From NCBI RefSeq assembly GCF_002844595.1, contig NZ_PJNW01000023.1, positions 1 to 60,771 on the forward strand: a stretch of 60,771 nt of DNA, read 5' to 3'. The translations under genes were made by a program, and so were the position numbers. This document shows, in pieces, positions 18,213 through 27,049 of the stretch. Source of the stretch: Pleomorphomonas diazotrophica (GTDB lineage Bacteria > Pseudomonadota > Alphaproteobacteria > Rhizobiales > Pleomorphomonadaceae). Positions within the stretch are counted from its first letter, which is position 1. Each line of letters begins with the position of its first letter. A model generated the notes under the pieces. That model worked only from the letters and a program-made list of their open reading frames with translations, did not search any database and was not told the origin of the DNA.

Positions 18213-18713
18213 ATGCCGGTGCAGCTTGATCTGTCATCCCTGACCTTCCTGGTCGTGGAAGATAGCGCCTACATGCGCACGATCCTCAGGACGATGCTGC
18301 AGGGTTTTGGCGCGCGCCGCATCGTGGAGGCGGAAGACGGCGCCTCTGGCCTGGAGGCGATGGATCGCGCCAATCCGGATATCCTCATCCTCGACTGGGT
18401 GATGCCGATCCTCGATGGCGCCGACATGGTGCGGATGATTCGCGTGCCCTCCAATCCCTTCGCCTATATTCCGATCATCATGGTCACAGGACATACCGAA
18501 CGAAGCCGGATCATCGAGGCGCGCAGGCTTGGCATTCACGAGCTGCTGTGCAAGCCGATTTCGGCCAAGTCGCTCTACCAGCGTATCCAGTCGGTGGTGC
18601 TGGCCCCACGCGATTTCGTCAAGACGCCCACCTATTTCGGCCCTGCGCCGCGCGAGATCCGCAACCGCCAGAATATCTGGCAGGCCAAGCCCGGCGAGAA
18701 GGCCGCTTCCTGA
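18213..18713 (+). CDS. CheY-like response regulator with short C-terminal tail
   Basis: A 166-residue protein. The receiver domain (about 10-130) has the acidic pair FLVVEDSAYMR, the phosphoacceptor in LILDWVMPILDGADMV, the threonine MVTGHTE and the lysine LCKPISAKSLY. A 35-residue tail (YFGPAPREIRNRQNIWQAKPGEKAAS) follows, without a known output domain. Alphaproteobacteria often carry such receivers with a basic tail; a role in motility or cell-cycle signalling is possible but not shown. It is monocistronic on this strand. Confidence 0.8.
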   Translation: MPVQLDLSSLTFLVVEDSAYMRTILRTMLQGFGARRIVEAEDGASGLEAMDRANPDILILDWVMPILDGADMVRMIRVPSNPFAYIPIIMVTGHTERSRIIEARRLGIHELLCKPISAKSLYQRIQSVVLAPRDFVKTPTYFGPAPREIRNRQNIWQAKPGEKAAS

Positions 18714-18821
18714 CCGAAGTCTTTTGTCGTCGCCTCTGAAACTCTTTGCCTCGCTCCGCGTTGAAGAGCCTGACGAAGGCCGCCTTCGGCAACGTCTGGC
18801 TCGTCCTCCTGGAGAGATGCA

Positions 18822-19148
18822 ATGGCTCGCACCCTCTGCACTTCGGCCTCCCTTCCGCTGGCCATTGCGGCGCTCGTCGCCCTGGCACCCGCAGCCGCCG
18901 CCGACGAGACTGCCGCAACTCCGGGCCTTCCTGTCTGCCTGATCGGCCTCGGCGCGGGTGATGGCTCGCCTCTCTGGTCGCAACTCGACGTGGGGCCGAG
19001 CCGTAGCGTCGACTTCGATCTCGCAGATGGCGCCGGCCTGACGATCGCCTGCGGGACCTTCGTTGCGCCGAAATATCGGCCGGCGGCCGCCGTTGTGCCC
19101 CTGGGCGCCAAGGATCCCTCCGCCAAGGGGGACTTCGGCTCGCTCTGA
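18822..19148 (+). CDS. Small secreted protein, unknown function
   Basis: A 108-residue protein with a signal peptide (about residues 1-27, ending AAAADE). The mature part has two cysteines (GLPVCLIGLG and LTIACGTFVAPKY), probably a disulfide, and no known domain. GGAGAG lies nine bases before ATG 18822. It faces the reverse-strand deacetylase, with 16 bases between their stops. Confidence 0.65.
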   Translation: MARTLCTSASLPLAIAALVALAPAAAADETAATPGLPVCLIGLGAGDGSPLWSQLDVGPSRSVDFDLADGAGLTIACGTFVAPKYRPAAAVVPLGAKDPSAKGDFGSL

Positions 19149-19164
19149 ATGCCTCTTGCCGGCT

Positions 19165-19869
19165 TCAACCGGTCGGCAACGGAAAGGCCGTGTCGAGCCG
19201 CTCGAACCGTACGCCCCTCACGACGAGCGCCTTGATGGCCTCGGCGACGCCGGCGCCAGCCGGCCGCTCCGGGTGGTTGATATGGGCGATGATGACGTCG
19301 CCCGGCTTCGCGGCCCGAATGCGGCGGCTTACCTCGGCCGCCGGCAGCGAGGCGCCGACATCGGCGTTGAGCGAGTAGCCGGCAATCCTGTAGCCAAGAT
19401 CATCGATCAGATGGACGGCATCGCGACTGTAGCGGGCCGAGGCATCGCGATACCAGACGGGCGCGTGGCCGAAGACGGCTGTCACCGCGGCCGCCCCACC
19501 GGTCACCTCCTGCGACACCGCCGCAAGCGACCCTGCCGTCGGCAATCCGAAGACGGTCGGCCGATCGGTGATCGCCGGAACATGGTTTTCGCCGTGATTC
19601 TCGATCTCGAACAGGTCGGCATGCGCGAGAAGCCTCGCCGCTGCGGTCGCGTTGCGCTTCAGCCAGCGATGCGTGACGAACAGCGTCGCGGGTACGCGGT
19701 CGGTGATGAGCTCGTCGAGGATGCGGTCGTCAACGGCGCCTGAGCAGGCGTCGAATGTCAAAGCGATGCTGCGATCGCCGGCCGGCAGCGTCATGCGCGG
19801 CTCGATGTCGCCGGCGAAGGCCGGTGAGGCAAGCAGCGAAAGAACGGGAACCAGGCGGGACAAACGCAT
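19165..19869 (-). CDS. Secreted polysaccharide deacetylase-like protein
   Basis: A 234-residue protein with a signal peptide (MRLSRLVPVLSLLASPAFA). The NodB-homology domain starts with IALTFDACSG at about 35-44 in place of the usual TFDDG; the first aspartate is kept, while the second, a metal ligand in classical enzymes, is alanine. The histidine motif is ENHGENH (about 91-97, H..NH pattern), and a later YRDASARY and IAHINHP segment match motifs 3 and 5. It may act on peptidoglycan or exopolysaccharide in the periplasm, or have a changed metal site. Neighbours give no pathway. Confidence 0.75.
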   Translation of the reverse strand: MRLSRLVPVLSLLASPAFAGDIEPRMTLPAGDRSIALTFDACSGAVDDRILDELITDRVPATLFVTHRWLKRNATAAARLLAHADLFEIENHGENHVPAITDRPTVFGLPTAGSLAAVSQEVTGGAAAVTAVFGHAPVWYRDASARYSRDAVHLIDDLGYRIAGYSLNADVGASLPAAEVSRRIRAAKPGDVIIAHINHPERPAGAGVAEAIKALVVRGVRFERLDTAFPLPTG

Positions 19870-19995
19870 CTCTCAGCTCCTGACGATCGAGACGGCGGTT
19901 CGATGCGCCGCCCGCGTGTCGAAATCAAGGCTGCCGTCGTGCCGCCAAAATTATGGAATCAAGACTCCGCAATTGCTCACACCGGATTGTCGTCA

Positions 19996-20355
19996 ATGTC
20001 CTTCATCCCGCCGGCGCTTCTCCCCGTCGTCCTGCTCGTCGCTTCCAATCTGTTCATGACCTTCGCCTGGTACGGTCACCTCAAGTATCCGAACAAGCCC
20101 CTCTGGGCCGTTGTCCTGATCTCCTGGACGATAGCCCTCGTCGAATACTGTCTCGCTGTACCGGCCAACCGCTATGGCTTTCGCGTTTATTCGGCAGCCG
20201 AGCTCAAGACCATGCAGGAGGTGATCACCCTCGCCATCTTCATGGTGTTCTCGGCCGTCTATCTGAAGCAGCCGGTCACGCTCAACCACCTCATCGGCTT
20301 TGCCTTCATCGGTCTCGGTGCCTTCTTCATCTTCAAGGGCCCGATCCGGCTTTGA
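19996..20355 (+). CDS. DUF486 family small membrane protein (DMT superfamily)
   Basis: A 119-residue protein with four predicted transmembrane helices (about 5-22, 32-50, 68-86, 92-112). The sequence FMTFAWYGHLKYPNKPLW near the start and FIGLGAFFIFKG at the end are typical of the DUF486 family, a small relative of drug/metabolite exporters. The function is unknown. I took ATG 19996 because upstream codons are polar and not conserved. Its stop abuts the reverse-strand TPR gene. Confidence 0.8.
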   Translation: MSFIPPALLPVVLLVASNLFMTFAWYGHLKYPNKPLWAVVLISWTIALVEYCLAVPANRYGFRVYSAAELKTMQEVITLAIFMVFSAVYLKQPVTLNHLIGFAFIGLGAFFIFKGPIRL

Positions 20356-20832
20356 TTAGCTTTTGGCGTTCTGGGCCGATGCGTTGGCGGCGATCACCGG
20401 GTTGCCGGGGGCGAGCGTCAAGGCTTCGGCAAACAGCAGCTTGGCCGCCTCGCGATTGCCCCGGTGCCATTGCGACCAGCCCATGTTGTTGACCACTTCG
20501 CCGCGTCGGCCGGCGATGGCGATCACCTGCGCATAGGCTTTGTCCGCGACCTCGAACCGCCCGAGCCGATCGGACGCGGCGGCGAAGCCGAGCCATGCTT
20601 CCGGGTCGAGAGGATCCTTGGCGAGGACGGCCCGGTAGGTCCGCTCGGCACCGGCGAAGTCATTCTGCCGGAAGGCAGCCTTGGCTCGATTGCGCAAGGT
20701 CGCCTGCTGGCTCGCGAACTGCGAATACTCCGGACCATCTTCGAGCAGGCTGTCCTCGAAGGCTGTACTGCACGCCGTGAGTTGTATCGAGAGGGTAACA
20801 ACCAGTGCTGATAGGTAGATCTGTCGTTTCAT
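20356..20832 (-). CDS. tadD: TPR lipoprotein, probable TadD of the Tad pilus
   Basis: A 158-residue lipoprotein. The signal peptide ends in lipobox LTAC (MKRQIYLSALVVTLSIQLTAC), and the mature region holds tetratricopeptide repeats (RAKAAFRQNDFAGAERTYRAVLAKDPLDPEAW, then VADKAYAQVIAIAG, then NNMGWSQWHRGNREAAKLLFAEALTLAPGNP). It lies on the same strand 233 bases after tadC and matches the size and layout of TadD, a pilotin-like assembly protein. The start is taken at ATG 20832; codons upstream in frame do not look like signal sequence. Confidence 0.75.
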   Translation of the reverse strand: MKRQIYLSALVVTLSIQLTACSTAFEDSLLEDGPEYSQFASQQATLRNRAKAAFRQNDFAGAERTYRAVLAKDPLDPEAWLGFAAASDRLGRFEVADKAYAQVIAIAGRRGEVVNNMGWSQWHRGNREAAKLLFAEALTLAPGNPVIAANASAQNAKS

Positions 20833-21065
20833 GAGGCACGCCTTGATGGATAGTCGGAGGATAGCGAATGCCCCCATAAGGCTGGCTCAAGAATTCCTGT
20901 TCAATTTTACGCAGAGGCTAGGCCGAAGTAGTTAGCTCTTGCGAGACCAAGAGGCCTTGCTGGATCAACTCTCCATTCACGCGCCCATCAATCACCTGTT
21001 CAAAGGCGACAGGGTGAAAAGAGGCTGCCGGCTCGACAGCTCTTGTTGTCGTGGCAATGGCTCGA

Positions 21066-22064
21066 TCAGCTGTTGAACTTCACCACCATCGGCCAGATGG
21101 CGATGAACAGAACCACCGGCAGAATGCAGGCGGTAACGGGCACCGACAGCTTGGCCGGCAGGGCATAGGCCTTTTCCTCGGCGGCGGCGAGGCGCTGGTG
21201 GCGCATGTCCTCGGCGAAGACGCGGAGCGCGTCGGACAGGCTCGATCCGAGCTCGCGCGACTGTTGCAGCAGCGTTGCGAAGGCGCGCACTTCCGGCACG
21301 CCGACGCGATCGGCCAGGGTTTGCAGCGCAAGTTCCATCGATCGTCCCGCCCGCACCTCGAGGCAGAGCACCTCAAGATTGACCCCGAGAGCCGGATACA
21401 TCGGCGCCAGCTCCTGCGTCACCCGCTCCAGGCTGGCTTCCATGGAAAGCCCGGCATTGGCGCAGACGCCCATCAGGTCCATGAAGTCGGGAAAGGCGAT
21501 GCGGTTCTGGCGCAGCACGGTCTTGGCACGCCGGTCGACGTAAAAGCTCGGGCCGAGGTAGCCGACGATGGCGGAGACCAACAGCACCACAAGCAGCTTC
21601 GTTGTCTCAGGCATGGCGTTGGCCACGGTGAGAAGTAGCAGCGCGGTCGCCGGCGCCGCGATGGCACCGGCGAGGCGGGCCAGGAAGAACAGGGCAACGG
21701 CATGAGGGGAAAACAGGCCCGCACGGATCATTCGCTGCCGAGCGATCTTCATCTTGCCGGCGTCGCCGCCGCTGACGATGCTGTTGGCCTGGGCAATGAA
21801 CTTCTCAAGCGTGGGCGGCAGGCGGCTTCCCTCCGGCCCGAGGCCAAGGGTCGACAGCGGATCATCGCCCGGCTCTTCTCCCGGGGCGTCGCGCCTGGAC
21901 ACCGGCAGATTGACCGTGAGGCGGCGCTTGAGGTGTCGACGACGCGCCATTGAACTGGCCACCGTGACGACGATGCTCGTGAGCATGGCGATGAAGGCCG
22001 CCAGCGCCAGAAGATCGGGGCGGCTTGCGGCAATATCGAGAAGAGCGCGAACGACGTCGGGCAT
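21066..22064 (-). CDS. tadC: Tad pilus inner-membrane protein TadC
   Basis: A 332-residue type II secretion F-domain protein with transmembrane helices near residues 10-30, 135-175 and at the C-terminus (SVPVTACILPVVLFIAIWPMVVKF). The F-domain is seen in FPDFMDLMGVCANAGLSMEASLERV and ALQTLADRVGVPEVRAFATLLQQS. With TadB it forms the platform for Flp pilus assembly. It follows tadB by 7 bases. Confidence 0.93.
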   Translation of the reverse strand: MPDVVRALLDIAASRPDLLALAAFIAMLTSIVVTVASSMARRRHLKRRLTVNLPVSRRDAPGEEPGDDPLSTLGLGPEGSRLPPTLEKFIAQANSIVSGGDAGKMKIARQRMIRAGLFSPHAVALFFLARLAGAIAAPATALLLLTVANAMPETTKLLVVLLVSAIVGYLGPSFYVDRRAKTVLRQNRIAFPDFMDLMGVCANAGLSMEASLERVTQELAPMYPALGVNLEVLCLEVRAGRSMELALQTLADRVGVPEVRAFATLLQQSRELGSSLSDALRVFAEDMRHQRLAAAEEKAYALPAKLSVPVTACILPVVLFIAIWPMVVKFNS

Positions 22065-22071
22065 TGGAGCC

Positions 22072-23031
22072 TCAGAAACGGAAGCTGATCATTTTCTTCA
22101 TCATCAGGTTGCCGACGCCGAGCCAGGCGGCGGCGCCGACGAGACCCCACGTGGTCATCGGCTTGCCCCACACCGAGCCGTAATAGTCGGGCGACATGAA
22201 GTTGAGGGCCACGAACAGCAGCACCGGCATGGCGGTGAGGAAGACGGCGGAGATTCTGCCTTCTGCCGAGATGGAGCGGATCTTGCGCCGCATCTTGATG
22301 CGTTGGCGGATCACGTCGGTGAGGTTTTGCAGGATTTCGCGCAGGTTGCCGCCGGTCGACGATTGAATGGAGACGGCGGTGACGAACAGCGGCAAATCCT
22401 CCTGCCCGACGCGCGCCTGCATGTTGGCGAGCGCCGTGACGAGATCGGCGCCATAGGTCACCTCGTCGGTCATCATGCCGAACTCGGTGCCGATCGGATC
22501 GGACATTTCGCGCGCCACCATGGACATGGCGACAGGCACCGGATGGCCTGCCTTGAGGCTTCGGACGATCAGCTCGATCGCCTCGGGAAACTGCACGGCG
22601 AACTTCTCCTGCCTTTGGTTCCGCCGCATGCGCAACACCATGACCGGCAGAACGAAGCCGCCGAGCGGCAGGGCAAGGGCCGTCTTGACGAGGTCGTGGT
22701 TGGTGAAGTTGAACACCAGCCCGGCGATGATGACGCCCGTGGCGGCAAAGACCAGCATCAGCTTGCTGAGGCCGATGGTGATGCCGCACTGGACGATCAG
22801 CCGGCCAAGCCAGGCAAGATGGCGCGGCATGCCGCCGGAGGCCGTGAGGCCGCGCTCGCGCCTCAGAAGCACCATCACTTCCTGCCGGTTGGCATCGGGC
22901 GCCGATACGCGGAGCCGTCGGTTGACCTGACGGCGATCGGCGCTGGCGTTCACCGTCAGGAGATACACCGCCTCCGCCAGGAAGGCCGCGGCGAAGCCGG
23001 CGAAGGCGTAGAACAGGTGCATCTCGTTCAT
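22072..23031 (-). CDS. tadB: Tad pilus inner-membrane protein TadB
   Basis: A 319-residue type II secretion F-domain protein. Helices lie near 5-25, 95-130 and 250-300. The F-domain carries FPEAIELIVRSLKAGHPVPVAMSMVAREM and VSIQSSTGGNLREILQNLTDVIRQR. It partners TadC. It follows tadA by 7 bases, so the tad genes read as one operon. Confidence 0.93.
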   Translation of the reverse strand: MNEMHLFYAFAGFAAAFLAEAVYLLTVNASADRRQVNRRLRVSAPDANRQEVMVLLRRERGLTASGGMPRHLAWLGRLIVQCGITIGLSKLMLVFAATGVIIAGLVFNFTNHDLVKTALALPLGGFVLPVMVLRMRRNQRQEKFAVQFPEAIELIVRSLKAGHPVPVAMSMVAREMSDPIGTEFGMMTDEVTYGADLVTALANMQARVGQEDLPLFVTAVSIQSSTGGNLREILQNLTDVIRQRIKMRRKIRSISAEGRISAVFLTAMPVLLFVALNFMSPDYYGSVWGKPMTTWGLVGAAAWLGVGNLMMKKMISFRF

Positions 23032-23038
23032 GCCGACC

Positions 23039-24445
23039 TCACACGAGCGGCTTGGTGGGATCGAAGTAGGCGCTCGGCACGGTGATGCCCTTGGCGACGA
23101 GATCGTCCAGGAAGCGCGGCCGGATGCCGGTGGCCCGAAACTCGCCGACCACCGTTCCGTCCGCCTCGGTGCGCAGGCGGTTGAAGCGGAAGATCTCCTG
23201 CATCTGGATGATGTCGCCTTCCATGCCGGTGATCTCGGAAATGGAGGTGACGCGGCGCTTGCCGTCGGAAAGACGGGTGAGCTGCAGGATCAGCCGGATG
23301 GCCGATGCAATCTGCGAGCGGATGGAGGCGACGGTCATGGGCATGCCGGTCATGCCCAGCATCTGTTCGAGACGGGAGATGGCGTCGCGCGGCGTGTTGG
23401 CGTGGATGGTGGCCATCGACCCTTCGTGGCCGGTGTTCATGGCCTGCAACATGTCGAAGGCTTCCTCGCCGCGGCACTCGCCGAGAATGACCCGGTCGGG
23501 CCGCATGCGCAGCGCATTCTTGACGAGGTCGCGCTGCCGGATTTCGCCGTGACCTTCCGTGTTGGCCGGCCGCGTCTCCATGCGGGCGACGTGCGGTTGT
23601 TGCAGTTGCAGTTCCGCCGCGTCCTCGATGGTGATGAGACGCTCGTCCGGCGAGATGAAGGCCGACAGGGCGTTGAGCATGGTGGTCTTGCCGGTGCCGG
23701 TGCCGCCTGAGATCAGCGTTGTGACGCGGGCGTTGACGGCGGCGGCCATCAGCTCGCCCATCGGCTTGGCCAGGGCGCCGACGTCGATCAGCCGGTCGAG
23801 CGACAGCTTCTTCTTCGCGAACTTGCGGATGGAGACCAGCGGCCCATCGACGGCGATCGGTCGGATCGCCGCGTTGAAACGCGAGCCGTCGAGCATGCGG
23901 GCGTCGCAGGTCGGGTGGCTCTCGTCGATGCGTCGGCCGACGGCGGCGACGATCTTGTTGATGATCCTGAGAAGATGCGCCTCGTCCTTGAAGGGAATGT
24001 TGATCGGTTCGAGCTTGCCGAACCGTTCGACGAAACAGTTCTGATGGCCGTTGATCAGGATGTCGTTGATGGTGGGGTCGCGCATGATCGCTTCGAGCGG
24101 CCCAAGCCCCATCATCTCGTCGTAGACGGCGGTGACGAACTCGCCGAACTCGATCTCGTTGAGCGCGAGCCGCTCCTCGGCGGCAAAGGCGCTCACCTGT
24201 CCATAGAGCTCGCGCATCACCGCGTCCGGCGACAGCTTCTCGAGCTGGGACAGGTTAAGGTCCTCGATCAGCCGCTTGTGCAGCTTGTCCTTGGCGGCGA
24301 TCAGTTTCTCGTTGATCGGCTTGGGGAGCGGCAACGGCTCCATCTCGCGCAGCGGTGCCACCTGGATCAGCGAAGCCGCCGGGCGGTCGGGCACCGCCGG
24401 CGTCGGCGTTTCACCCGATTGCAAGGCCTGGAAACGGCTACGCAT
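23039..24445 (-). CDS. tadA: Tad pilus assembly ATPase TadA/CpaF
   Basis: A 468-residue secretion ATPase of the VirB11/CpaF type. Walker A is ISGGTGTGKTTMLNAL, Walker B region is VILGECRGEEAFDMLQAMNTGHEGSMATIHAN with the histidine box, and the N-terminal domain (LMGLGPLEAIMRDPTINDILINGH) is typical. I chose the internal methionine at 24445, which overlaps the tadZ stop by 8 bases; a start 30 bases upstream is also open. Confidence 0.94.
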   Translation of the reverse strand: MRSRFQALQSGETPTPAVPDRPAASLIQVAPLREMEPLPLPKPINEKLIAAKDKLHKRLIEDLNLSQLEKLSPDAVMRELYGQVSAFAAEERLALNEIEFGEFVTAVYDEMMGLGPLEAIMRDPTINDILINGHQNCFVERFGKLEPINIPFKDEAHLLRIINKIVAAVGRRIDESHPTCDARMLDGSRFNAAIRPIAVDGPLVSIRKFAKKKLSLDRLIDVGALAKPMGELMAAAVNARVTTLISGGTGTGKTTMLNALSAFISPDERLITIEDAAELQLQQPHVARMETRPANTEGHGEIRQRDLVKNALRMRPDRVILGECRGEEAFDMLQAMNTGHEGSMATIHANTPRDAISRLEQMLGMTGMPMTVASIRSQIASAIRLILQLTRLSDGKRRVTSISEITGMEGDIIQMQEIFRFNRLRTEADGTVVGEFRATGIRPRFLDDLVAKGITVPSAYFDPTKPLV

Positions 24446-25673
24446 GGCGGCGCCCCTTGGCGGCAGCAGGTGCATCGGTGCGCCTCAATCTGGCGAGCAG
24501 GGCGCGCAGCGGCGCCGTCCAGGACGATGTGGCGAGCTCCGAGGGATCGGCGATGATCGCTCGGAGGTCGGCGATGACCCGCGAGTTGGGGGCCACCTCG
24601 CCGAGCGGGCGGCCTTGGTCGAGTGCCTCGCGCACCGCCTTGTAATCGTTGGCCACCGCCCCAGCAAAGGCGTCGCCGAACAGTTGCTTCACCTCGGCGA
24701 GCGACACGCTGGCGCCGGCGTCGGCGCGGTTGACGATGACGCCGAAGCGGGCGTCCTTGTGCACCCGTTCCCGAACCGCCTGGGCGAGCCGCTGGGCCTG
24801 CCTCAAAGCCGGTACCGTCATCTCGGTGGTCACGAACACATGGTCGGACCCCTGCAGCACGGAATCGGTCCACGGGAACCAGGTGCGGGGCAGGTCGATC
24901 ACCACATTGTCGAAATGGCCGGCGACGAGGTCCAGAAGTCGCGCCACGAGATCCGGCCGGTAGCTGCGCATCTCCCACGGGCAGGGCGGCGCCGAGACGA
25001 TGGCGAGGCCCGACTTGTGCCGGCTCAGCATGACGTCGAGCAGCTTGCGGTCGAGCCGGTCGGGCTGGTTTTCGATCTCGGCGATATCGAAGTGCGGTTC
25101 GAGATCGAAATACTCGGCGCAGGAGCCGTTCTGAAGATTGAGGTCGACGACGCAGGTCGTCTGGTGCCGGCGTGCGGCTGCCTGATGCAGCAGCACCGCC
25201 GATTGAAGCGTCAATGTCGTGTTGCCGACGCCGCCGGCCGCTGGCAGGAAGGTGTAGATCCGGGAGTCCGGATAGGGATCGGCGTCGTCGCGGCCGAGAC
25301 GGGTCAAGGTGTGGGCCAGATCGGCGGGCACCACCGGCTTGACCAGGAAGTCCTGCAACTTCAGCCGCAGGAAGCCGCGCGCCACCTCGGCGTCGAACAC
25401 GCCCGTGACGGGCAGGAAGCGCACCGACGGTCCCGCTTGCCGGTAGAGTTCCGAAAGGCCGGCGACCGGGCCATCGGGAAAGGCGTCGAGATCGGGCACG
25501 ACCAGGCCGCAGGCCGGGTCGGCAAGCTCGTCGGACAGCTTGTCGGGTGCTCGCACCTTGAGGTCGCCAACGTTGGCGCCGGACGCCCGGAGCGCATCGG
25601 CCACCAGGACGGCGAAGTCCTTGTCGGCGGTGACGACGACCACGGTACCGAAGTTGATCGGGGATTCGGCCAT
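24438..25673 (-). CDS. tadZ: Tad pilus localisation protein TadZ/CpaE
   Basis: A 411-residue protein with an N-terminal receiver-like domain (about 1-125; INFGTVVVVTADKDFAVLVADAL) and a MinD/ParA-like ATPase domain. The P-loop region reads AAGGVGNTTLT, so the signature lysine of the deviant Walker A is asparagine, as occurs in TadZ proteins. A later DNVVIDLPRTW matches the A' / Walker B region. It probably positions the pilus machine at the pole. It lies 5 bases after rcpA. Confidence 0.9.
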   Translation of the reverse strand: MAESPINFGTVVVVTADKDFAVLVADALRASGANVGDLKVRAPDKLSDELADPACGLVVPDLDAFPDGPVAGLSELYRQAGPSVRFLPVTGVFDAEVARGFLRLKLQDFLVKPVVPADLAHTLTRLGRDDADPYPDSRIYTFLPAAGGVGNTTLTLQSAVLLHQAAARRHQTTCVVDLNLQNGSCAEYFDLEPHFDIAEIENQPDRLDRKLLDVMLSRHKSGLAIVSAPPCPWEMRSYRPDLVARLLDLVAGHFDNVVIDLPRTWFPWTDSVLQGSDHVFVTTEMTVPALRQAQRLAQAVRERVHKDARFGVIVNRADAGASVSLAEVKQLFGDAFAGAVANDYKAVREALDQGRPLGEVAPNSRVIADLRAIIADPSELATSSWTAPLRALLARLRRTDAPAAAKGRRHA

Positions 25674-25678
25674 CGGCT

Positions 25679-27049
25679 TTACCTTACCAGGTCGAGGATG
25701 TAGCCGCCGGTCGATGCTCCGTTGGCGGCGACATAGGCGGCGGTGTCGGGGGGGACCTCGGCATTGCCGCGAGCGAAGGCATCGAGATCGCTGCCCGGCA
25801 ACGCCCGGTCGAAGGGCGTGGCGATGCTCGAGCCCGCACCGAGCGGATCGACAATGTGCGGCGTCACGATGATCACGAGATCGGTTTCCGAACGCTTGTA
25901 GGCGGTGGAGCGGAACAGGTTGCCCAGCACCGGCACCGAGCCCAGCCAGGGCACGCGGTTGTTCGACACCGAGCGCGAGTTGGTGAGCAGGCCGGCGATG
26001 ACGAAGCTCTGGCCGTCGCGCAGTTCGAGCGTCGAGTCCGAGCGGCGCACCTTGAGGCCGGGGATGGTGATGTTGTTGATGGTGACCGCCGCCGAATAAT
26101 CGATCTCGCTCACCTCCGGCTTGATGTTGAGATGGATGAGCCCGTTGGGCGCCACGGTCGGCGTGAAATCGAGGCCGACGCCAAACTTCTTGAACTCGAT
26201 GGTCACGGACTCGTTGTCGCCGGCCACCGGCACGGGGAACTCCCCGCCAGCCAGGAAACTCGATGTCTGTCCGGACAGCGCGACGAGGTTGGGCTCGGCG
26301 AGCGAACGGGCGAGACCGCGCGCCTCCAGCGCCTGCACCACCATGTCGACGGACAGACCGCCCGACAGGACCTGGCTGACGATCTCACCAAATGGCGTCG
26401 AGCCCGAAGCGAGGGACGATGATCCGACGCCGACGGCAAAGCCGTCGGTCTGCACCGCCCAGCCCAGGCCGAGCTCGCGATTGGCCGACCGCGTCGCCTC
26501 GAGGAAGCGCACCTTGAGCTGTACCTGCTTGCCGCCGCCGATGTCGACGGTGTTGACCACCTTGTCGCCGCCGAACTCCTTGGCGATGGCGCCCGCTTCG
26601 TCGATGGTCTTTTGATCGGCGGCGACGCCGGACAGCACGATGGAACCGTTGGCCGAGGAAACGTCGACCCGGGCGTCGGGCAGCTTTCGTTCCAGCGCTT
26701 CCTGCAACCGGTCGGTATGCAGGGCGATCTCGAAGTCGGCGGCGCCGACCACGTTGCGTTCCTTGTCGAATAGCACGATGCCCGTGACGCCACCCTTGGT
26801 GCCCAGCACCATGAACGACTTGTCGGTGAGCGGCCATGCGTCGGCCAGTGCCGGATCGCCGACCACGATCTCCGAGAAGGCGGCGGTGGTTACGATCATC
26901 TGTGGCACACCCTTGGCAATCGCGAACGACTGGCCCGAGGTTGCCGCCGTCATGCGGACGGGCGAGGCGGCATTGGCCGGCAGGGCAACGGTCAGCGCCA
27001 GAAGGAGGAGCACCACCAGGCGAAAAGCCGCCTGCGTCGAGGGGGTCAT
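25679..27049 (-). CDS. cpaC: Tad pilus outer-membrane secretin RcpA/CpaC
   Basis: A 456-residue secretin from ATG 27049, which overlaps the cpaB stop (ATGA). A signal peptide (about 1-31, ending ALPANA) precedes the pilus N-terminal domain (FAIAKGVPQMIVTTAAFSEIVVGDPALADAWPLTDKSFMVLG), a BON-like module (GSIVLSGVAADQKTIDEA) and the secretin domain (VALSGQTSSFLAGGEFPVPV, ... VPWLGSVPVLGNLFRS). The C-terminal VPWLGS/LGNLFRS is the secretin signature. It forms the pore for the Flp pilus. Confidence 0.93.
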   Translation of the reverse strand: MTPSTQAAFRLVVLLLLALTVALPANAASPVRMTAATSGQSFAIAKGVPQMIVTTAAFSEIVVGDPALADAWPLTDKSFMVLGTKGGVTGIVLFDKERNVVGAADFEIALHTDRLQEALERKLPDARVDVSSANGSIVLSGVAADQKTIDEAGAIAKEFGGDKVVNTVDIGGGKQVQLKVRFLEATRSANRELGLGWAVQTDGFAVGVGSSSLASGSTPFGEIVSQVLSGGLSVDMVVQALEARGLARSLAEPNLVALSGQTSSFLAGGEFPVPVAGDNESVTIEFKKFGVGLDFTPTVAPNGLIHLNIKPEVSEIDYSAAVTINNITIPGLKVRRSDSTLELRDGQSFVIAGLLTNSRSVSNNRVPWLGSVPVLGNLFRSTAYKRSETDLVIIVTPHIVDPLGAGSSIATPFDRALPGSDLDAFARGNAEVPPDTAAYVAANGASTGGYILDLVR

